In this document: one piece after another, positions 56,303-64,000 of the stretch
Numbering within the stretch: position 1 is the stretch's first letter
Layout: each line of letters starts with the position of its first letter
Assembly (NCBI GenBank): GCA_034769895.1
Contig: JAWRYS010001461.1
Location: 62,001-126,000 of the forward strand
Length of the DNA stretch: 64,000 nt
Reading direction: 5' to 3'
Origin: Magicicada septendecula
Lineage: Eukaryota > Arthropoda > Insecta > Hemiptera > Cicadidae
Translations under genes and position numbers: made by a program
The notes under the pieces: model-generated
The model's input: the letters and a program-made list of their open reading frames with translations, nothing else
Databases searched by the model: none
What the model was told of the DNA's origin: nothing

Positions 56303-57198
56303 CTAACGCATACAAAGTAAAACATGTGTTACATTATATAAGTAAACTGGAGTGACATATTACATACACAATTACTTGGCTATTACTGGTAAAACTTGTA
56401 ATGTATCAACCACTTTGTACAATATATAGTGGAAAAGTAATGAGACTGTTGCTGTAAAGCTCTCATATTTCAGCTTAAAAATTCATATTCTCTCCTTCAA
56501 AGGAAAACCTTTTGAAGGCTACACTTAGCTGGAGACATATCTCACATGCTATTAGCATTACTAGGCAGTGTGATCCCCTTTCAATTATTTATCTATAATG
56601 GCTGTTATGAATAATTTATCTACACTTTCATAATTATAGCTTTCCAGTGGAATTTCAGTTTGTGGAAAAGCAAGATGCCCCATGTACTGAGTTTACAAGG
56701 CCATGGAGTCAGTGAAATGCCATTTCTAGTTAAAAATTTGCTGACAGCAGGGGGTGGCATTGTAATAATAGAATAGCCAACAGTATACAATGCTTGGCTA
56801 GAAATAACAACATCCCATTTCTGTGACATTTTGTGACACGCACGCACACTGACATGACATAATGCTTAGGTATACACCAGCAGCAGCTCATCAGGGGTAC
56901 AATACAATACAGTTTACGCTTGTGCTCAGTCACGTTTCTGTCACTTGTTTCCTGTTGCTGTCTTATCAGCACTACTGTTATTCATATGAATGCAAGTAGT
57001 CTAATTACTTTTTTGCCACATTTAGCATTCATAAACATTGTATTTTTTTACACACAATGAACAAATTTTCACAATAAATATTTGTTTTTGTGTTATTCAT
57101 AATTCATATGAATGTTTATTTTATAAAAATGAACATAAATTTTCATACGTTAAATTAAGGAAACACTATCGGCAACTGCAAGTTACACAATTTATTAC
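56303..57198. other. Intron between exons 2 and 3
   Basis: No supported feature. Two overlapping minus frames at 56620-56972 have no recognisable domain. Confidence 0.45.
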
Positions 57199-57398
57199 TT
57201 TGATATGCTGAAGCTGGCTTTCATGCTGCTCTTTCAGTTTTTCTTGGTCCCTTTCCAATGTTTTCTCATTGAACCGAAGTTCAGCACCTTCCCTCTTCAA
57301 ATTTCTTTCAGTTTCATCATTTTTTAACCTGTCTGCTACGACTTTTTCTTCTGCTTCTTCTAATGCCCTCTGCTGTAATTTTATCTCTTCCTGCAATG
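57199..57398 (-). CDS. Coiled-coil host gene, exon 2 of those visible
   Basis: 200 bp: two bases finishing a split codon, then 66 codons. Acceptor TTCTGTACAG, donor GTAATA. The first two bases (CA) join the G left by exon 57650-57753 to give Ala. Peptide (LQEEIKLQQRALEEAEEK…EKLKEQHESQLQHIK) is unbroken coiled coil. Confidence 0.8.
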
Positions 57399-57649
57399 CT
57401 GTACAGAAAAAAATGATCAATCACAAATTATTATAAAAAAAATTGTCTGTTCCATTTGTAGCTGTAAAGTATATATGAAGGCACATAAAAATCAACTGAC
57501 ATGTATTATATAAGCATTACCAACAAATAATAGTAGTACACGGTCTGAAACTTTGAACTGGCAACAAATAGGTTACAATATAATGTAAATTATGAATTCA
57601 TCTGCATTATAACTACAAAATATGTTTCTGGTAATGTGTTTATAATTAC

Positions 57650-57753
57650 CAGACAGTTGTCTTTCTTTACGAATGACTGAAGATTCCCTTGCAGACATTT
57701 CTTCATCATCCAATGGTGTTCTAGGTATTCTGGATTGAAACTTGTCATCCTCT
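57650..57753 (-). CDS. Coiled-coil host gene, exon 1 of those clearly visible
   Basis: 104 bp with acceptor TTTACTTAG and donor GTAATT. Reads EDDKFQSRIPRTPLDDEEM and ends KERQLS plus one base, so the next intron is phase 1, matching exon 57199-57398. A second AG two bases on (…TAGAG|) would allow entry at 57751. Use of 57753 fits the phase of the candidate exon at 60966; use of 57751 fits that of the candidate first exon at 59570. Confidence 0.65.
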
Positions 57754-58033
57754 CTAAGTAAATTGAACAAAATTGTATTACTAATAGGGTTACAACTGTA
57801 CTACTTATCACTGAAGAAGTTGCCTGTAGACAGACCCCAGTGTCTTTTGCTAGCATTAACCAACCACTATTTCCTACTGTCATTGCCATACTTAAGAAAG
57901 AGAATTACTACATGTTTCAAGTCTTCCATTAAAATATAATTTCAGTTTAAGGAAAATCAGTTATTTTCTTTTGCAAATGCGCTTTTATATAATACACATA
58001 ACACATACTGTAATAAAAACACTCTGTATGAAT
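57754..58033. other. Intron sequence, nothing recognised
   Basis: Short AT-rich stretch upstream of exon 1 with no supported feature. Confidence 0.4.
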
Positions 58034-58114
58034 TATGTATGTATGTATGTATATATATGTATTATGAATTATGTATGTATGTATACGTATGTAAGTATGT
58101 ATATGTATGTATTA
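58034..58114. repeat. Imperfect (ATGT)n microsatellite
   Basis: Runs of gtatgtat interrupted by atatat and attatgaatt. Confidence 0.85.
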
Positions 58115-58239
58115 TGGAAAACATGTTTCACAGAAAACAATAGGACATTGAAATATGATTGATATAATTTATACATGGTAATTTTGTAAACGATGTAATG
58201 ATATTCATGGTACATAATTGTAAACTGCAGATTTAGTTC

Positions 58240-58414
58240 ACCAATGACTTTGGAAACAGAATTATCACTGTTGCACACCACTATAGAAAAATTATTTCAA
58301 TTAGCACTTTCAAGCTTCTCAGCTCATCGTCAGATGGGAATTCCGCAACAGTGATCATTCTGTTTGTGAATATAACCGCTAACACAACTTTCTTCATTAA
58401 ACCAATGACTTTGG
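58240..58414. repeat. Short stem-loop element, copy 2 (147 bp, 14-bp target duplication)
   Basis: Element 58254-58400 flanked by perfect ACCAATGACTTTGG at 58240-58253 and 58401-58414. Arms aaacagaattatcactgttg and gcaacagtgatcattctgtt pair; a 36-base tail ends cttcattaa. Compared with copy 1 the loop (gcactttcaagcttctcagc) is in the other orientation. Confidence 0.75.
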
Positions 58415-59569
58415 GTTCAAAGATGTATTCACAAAATGTAATTTTGAATCAATTAACCAAAACAATTCCATTCTGATACATCCATATTAGAAGAAAATTT
58501 GTATGTTTATTCTTCCATAACTTCAAAAGTGCTGCACAATTTATTTACAAGTAAGTGTCCGTCATGTTATTTTGATAATACAAATGACATTATATAAGAA
58601 TATCAGAACATTAAAACTGGCTGACATCAGATAACATATTGTTCAATTCTCAAATAAAATATATCTTCTGTTATAACTATTATTTTATTATTTTAATTAT
58701 TCAAGTCACTGCAATTATAAAGAATTACTCTATTATCTTAATTATGCATATTTTTCCTTGTACAGCTATATAGGAGCTATGATTATTTAAAATAATAGTT
58801 ACTTCCATCTGAGGTTTTTGTTTTTGTTGTAATAACTACGGTTAATTTCATGTTCTAAGTGCTTCTGTTATTGACGTTTTTCTACAAATATTACAAAGTA
58901 TAAATTAACCATTACTGTCATGTACATAAAAACATATCGAATGCTTCTATGGAAAACAAGACATGCCCGTATTTGTATGCTTAATAAAATAATAGTTTTC
59001 TGATTTGAGTTTTATTAGTTTAAGAGTTATCTAAGCAGACAATAACTTAATAAAATACTGATATGCAAGTAAAATAACCAAGTACATGTATTCTACCGCA
59101 GGTTTTCACTACATAATAACATTTTTTTTTTTACAAGTCATTTTATTTCTCTTAGTTTAAAAAGAATACTAAAATGATGTGGGTTAAACAGAAAAACAGT
59201 GTTGTTATTAACGAAAACCACAAAAGCTTATGAGGGAGACTGAACGATGCATTGGTTTTTTGCACATAATCAGAAACAGGAACTTGATTTTGCATGACAT
59301 CTCCTGTTATTACTAAATGAACTGTATACAAAACTACTACAAGACTGGTGCAATAATGAAATGATATAGTACTGAGGAATAATTCTCATAAAATACTTTG
59401 TTTGTACAATGTATTATCCATTTCTGTTTACAGTGCAATTATTTATTTCACTTGTGTACTAGAAACAACATACAAACATATAGAGTGCCAGTGTTATGTA
59501 TTACTGTACTGAAGGCTACGTATTGTTAATAAACTCACTTTTGATATTATAAATTTTTAAGTGACTTAC
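58415..59569. other. Intron sequence, nothing recognised
   Basis: AT-rich; no element ends, open frames or RNA genes that I can support. Confidence 0.45.
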
Positions 59570-59621
59570 CTTGTGAGATCTGATTAACACTTATTTGTTG
59601 ACATACTAGTTCAGGCGCCAT
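59570..59621 (-). CDS. Candidate first coding exon of the coiled-coil gene (alternative start)
   Basis: On the minus strand ACAACAATGG gives a favourable start context. MAPELVCQQISVNQISQ (17 codons) plus one base is followed by GTAAGT, a consensus donor. The leftover G joins exon 57650-57753 in frame if the acceptor at 57751 is used (G+AG). Upstream sequence to about 59850 is less AT-rich and could be a promoter and leader. It may instead belong to an unrelated small transcript. Confidence 0.4.
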
Positions 59622-60965
<1,344 letters not shown>

Positions 60966-61112
60966 CCTTGGTCCAGTGATTGTGACCGTACCTGCATGAC
61001 CTTACTGGACTTCTCTTGCGAGATCCCAACACCGCAAGGCCAGTCAGGCATTTGACGTTCCTGCTCTGACGCGCTGGCCAGCTCAGGACCGCCGCCACAG
61101 CATCACCAAACT
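60966..61112 (-). CDS. Candidate upstream exon of the coiled-coil gene, with a frame problem
   Basis: GC-rich island with acceptor ATGTTTCAG (exon from 61112) and consensus donor GTAAGTT after 60966. The frame that matches the next exon (phase 2 out, joining 57753) reads SEQERQMPDWPCGVGISQEK…SLDQG, but it meets a TGA at 61105-61103 just after the acceptor. The frame open from the acceptor (FGDAVAAVL…) does not match downstream. One missing base near 61086 would reconcile both. It may be a sequencing indel, a pseudo-exon, or a different acceptor. Confidence 0.4.
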
Positions 61113-61426
61113 CTGAAACATCCAATAAGAAAATCAAAGAGTGGCCTTGTACACTGCCATATCCACAACTGATCTGTCTCCCCTTAGCTGCATTGGTTTA
61201 CGTTAATAAGCATTGGTTTTATATTTAACTACTAATTTCTCAAACACAAAATAAACAAGATTTACGATAGAATGTCTCTTTGTCTTTTGACTTCCTGCAT
61301 CTTATCAAAATTTTGACTCCCGTCAATAATATTTTACTCTCTCCAACACAAGAAAATATACTCTTACACTAAGGCAATAATATGTAAAATAATTCCTTAA
61401 CTTTAACAAAACCAACACAATTTATC
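61113..61426. other. Unassigned sequence before element F
   Basis: AT-rich, no supported feature. Confidence 0.4.
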
Positions 61427-61439
61427 TATATATATATAT
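61427..61439. repeat. AT tract bordering element F
   Basis: tatatatatatat directly before the TG start of the LTR. Confidence 0.85.
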
Positions 61440-63355
61440 TGTAACGGTACATAACCCAGTCCCAATAAAGTAAATCATGAGAATAAAAGTCAGAAATGGG
61501 TAGAACTAAAGCTCGCTCAAAATTTAATTACATCACTCCACATAATAAACAGTTCGAGTGGTATATAGTGCGAAGTGAGTTCTAGTGTACCCAATGAGGT
61601 GAAAAACCAAAGTGAAATTAATGTATTACTAAACTGTGCTGTATGTTTTGGATAGGATAAAACTATGGAAGTAGTATGTAATAATACTAATTGATTTTTG
61701 TAATTTTATTTATTTATTGTAATTTATATTGTATGAACCACAATTTGTTATACCCAAGTTAATATTATATTGTTTCAAATAATTATGTTAGATTGTAAGA
61801 AAACCCAGGGTTAATTTTAAAAGACATAAAAATTTTAACTACCAAAGATAATATAAAATTAAAATAATCCTATGAAGGAAATGACAACAGGAAGTAGTAC
61901 CGGGTATGAACACTATTCGAGACTAAATAAATAATATATAAATTTATTTAATGATAATAAAATGATAAAATATTTATATACAATGTCATCAAAAAAAATT
62001 AACCAAAACATATTATGTAAATTAAATTAGTAAATAAACCGGAATGGAAGGGAATTATTTTTCCATAAATAAAATATAAATTTATAATAATCACAAACTG
62101 CCTACATAATAAAAATACTATGTGTTACTAAGCGTGATGAAAAATAACAAGTATTGTTAATAAGATATAAAAATTTTGAACTAAACCGGAGAGTTGAAGA
62201 AACGATGCGACAAAAATTATAAAAAATAACCTTTTTTGGACGTTGGAGGAGGCGAAATCCACGCAAGAGTAATAAACAAAGTGAATACTAACTAATTATA
62301 CCTGAGAAATCCAAATTAAATGGTGTTATACATTAAAAACCAGTGGATGAAACCATTCTGAGGATCCAATATAGTTCGGCCTACTTCCAGTAGACAATCA
62401 GAAAATACTCTAAACGAAAAGGAAATAATAACGCAAGACGTACCTCATCACAGAATAAAACTTCAATCCAGTAAGGACAACACGGAGCGAGGTAATATAA
62501 ACATTTTTTCGTAATAAGTCCAGAAGAAAACTCGTTTTTTAACAGTGAAATAGAACAAAAAATATTCATTTTATCATATGTTTCTTTCAAAAGTAAACAA
62601 ATACATGCTGCTCTCTTACGGCAATTCCGGAAACTACGTAATATTTGAAAAATAAACAAAATTATTTATTAATTTTTGATATTTGTAAAGCGTAGCAATT
62701 ATCCATTTTTGACACTCTCATAACACAAAGAATTCACCCTGAACCCTGGGGAATTACTAAGAATTATGTAATAACTGATGTATTTTATTATAGCGTAATA
62801 TTGGTTAAATAACAACATATATGTTTTGTTCCTTAGACAGATCTATGTTTACTCGGTAAAGTCGAGATGATGTTTATTTTTTTAAAAGATTAATTGTGAT
62901 ACCTATATTTTGGTGGCTGGAGACAAAAGTCAATAATCAATAAAGCAATATTATTGAAAATTAATATTGAATTATAACGTGTTATAATTTATTGTAGTGG
63001 GTAGTTAATGAAAATTTCAGCACAACATACAGAAGAAATCGTCACAACAGAGGGGCAATAATGATACTTACTCTCTCTTCTGTATAAGGCTGAACAAATT
63101 ACCTCCTTGACCCCAAATCACACACTCTCGATTTCTTTTAGATTGAGTAAAACAAGATAAACAAAATCCTTTATTTATACCGTTTAAAACGTCAGTTAGT
63201 ATAATTCAGAAGTGACGCATACTACTTAAGGTGTATCATAAAAATATACAAGACCCCATCATATAAGTAGCACGTTACAGAAATGGCGAACCCAACATTT
63301 GGGGCTTGACTAAAGGTGTACGTTTCGCTACTACCTCAAAAAGTGTTACGTTACA
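61440..63355 (+). repeat. 5' LTR of element F (1916 bp)
   Basis: TG start after an AT tract; ends GTTACGTTACA. An extra PBS-like unit TTACAGAAATGGCGAACCCA (TGG at 63284, then catttggggcttg) lies inside it, 76 bp before the PBS that follows the LTR (TGG at 63360). Confidence 0.85.
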
Positions 63356-63448
63356 GAAATGGCGCTCAACGTAAAAGGGCGGTAATTAGAAAAGAATTTC
63401 GATATTTAATAAAAAATATACCAAAAAATCTAATTATCGTTGGCAGTT

Positions 63449-64000
63449 ATGAGAAAACAAGAAATGCCTAATACCCGAGGAAAATCGAAGAAGAGGGCAG
63501 AAGAAAAGGAGATTGAAGAAGGTGGACAGGAACAAGAAATAGAGTTAGTCACGGACAGTGAAATGGACCAACAGACAAGTGATACAGAAGAAACCGAAGT
63601 AGTTATGGATACGGAAAAGGAAATAGTGGAAGAGGATGCCCAAGGGGACCAACCAGACAAAGTGGTAGCCAGAGAAGAACCTAATTGGCAAGATCTGATG
63701 AAATTTATGGCAGAACAATTTAAGGAACAGAATAAACAAACTAATGAACAATTTAAGAAACAGGAGGAAAAATTTGACAAAATAGATGAAAATTTTAGAA
63801 AACAGGAGGAAGCCTTGAAACAAACCAATGAAGAAAATAAGGAGAATTTTAAGAAACAGGAGGAAAACTTAAAACAAACCATGAATGAACAATACCATGA
63901 ACTGAAGGAAGCGGTTGAAGGGCAAAGAGAAGAGATGAATGCAAAATTTGAAGAGAATAATAAGAATTTAAAACAATTTGAGTGTAAAATGGAGAATTTT
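63449..64000 (+). CDS. Element F gag, N-terminal 184 codons, continues past the window
   Basis: Starts MRKQEMPNTRGKSKKRAEEK and stays open to the last base. Acidic region with EQEIELVTDSEMDQ and EEDAQGDQPDK, then WQDLMKFMAEQF (shared with B: WQEMMKFMTEQF), then coiled-coil repeats built on FKKQEEKFDKIDENF and KQTNEENKENFK. In contrast to A, no frameshift occurs in this stretch. The 9-codon KKQEE/FDKIDEN units vary in number between A and F, which suggests expansion by slippage. Confidence 0.9.
   Translation, partial: MRKQEMPNTRGKSKKRAEEKEIEEGGQEQEIELVTDSEMDQQTSDTEETEVVMDTEKEIVEEDAQGDQPDKVVAREEPNWQDLMKFMAEQFKEQNKQTNEQFKKQEEKFDKIDENFRKQEEALKQTNEENKENFKKQEENLKQTMNEQYHELKEAVEGQREEMNAKFEENNKNLKQFECKMENF

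Larger units (their letters stand above)
61440..64000 (+). mobile_element. Element F: LTR retrotransposon of the A family, cut by the window end
   Basis: 5' LTR 61440-63355, PBS TGGCGCTCAACG from 63360, gag from 63449 to beyond the window. The LTR parallels that of A throughout (TGTAACGGTACATAACCCAG; gtggtatatagtgcgaagtg; accccaaatcacacactctc) with moderate divergence. The internal leader after the PBS is nearly the same as A's. Confidence 0.9.

Noticed and set aside
63430-63882. 150-codon minus frame at the right edge
   Set aside because: Antisense of the gag gene of element F, which runs on the plus strand from 63449.

Overview
The window looks like AT-rich genomic DNA from an arthropod, most likely an insect. 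It has no bacterial-style gene packing. It carries split exons with GT/AG junctions and long microsatellites. Most of it is transposable elements: Gypsy-type LTR retrotransposons, Penelope-like elements (PLEs), hAT, Tigger, mariner and a non-LTR (LINE) fragment. I cannot name the species.

Host layer. On the minus strand I see the exons of one coiled-coil protein gene: 57650-57753, 57199-57398, 56165-56302 and, after a gap of about 52.3 kb, 3649-3825. Their splice phases match at every junction. Two further candidate upstream exons (59570-59621 with an ATG, and 60966-61112) also end in good donors. The protein resembles the charged C-terminal coil of centriole/cilium proteins such as FBF1, but that identity is tentative. 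Nearly all the mobile DNA here therefore sits in one giant intron. A separate intact 455-codon minus-strand ORF of unknown function lies at 581-1948.

Mobile layer, left to right: the end of a hAT element (1-298); a Tigger with TIRs and TA duplication (4095-5409) holding a short 160-bp element; a deleted mariner (5948-~6890); a relic LTR (~7440-8134) abutting an isolated PLE GIY-YIG domain (8135-8470). Then comes a chain of LTR elements touching each other except for short (AT)n tracts: solo LTR C (8999-12246, +); element B (12255-27350, -) with nested solo LTR G (17507-20526) and nested hAT (22645-26049); element A (27399-37951, +) with a nested PLE (33687-35751); solo LTR D1 (37990-40392, +); solo LTR D2 (40404-44065, -); element E (44223-53593, +) with LTRs of about 3 kb and a gag-like gene but no pol. 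After E lie a mariner fragment, a LINE reverse-transcriptase fragment, the host exons, and element F (61440 to beyond the window), whose gag gene runs off the end.

How the parts work. Elements A, B, E and F encode long, charged coiled-coil Gag proteins. In A and B, gag and pol are joined by textbook -1 frameshift heptamers (G GGA AAC in A, T TTA AAC in B). A keeps protease, reverse transcriptase and most of RNase H but has lost the integrase core; B and E have lost almost all of pol. LTR pairs of A, B and E are near-identical by eye, so these defective copies moved recently and probably used proteins supplied in trans.

The most unusual signal is at the U5 end of the LTRs. Every Gypsy-type LTR whose U5 end is present carries one or more extra primer-binding-site-like units inside the LTR, upstream of the site actually used. 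In solo LTR G this is fixed by a clean 4-bp target duplication. In element B the unit number and sequence differ between two LTRs that are otherwise almost the same.
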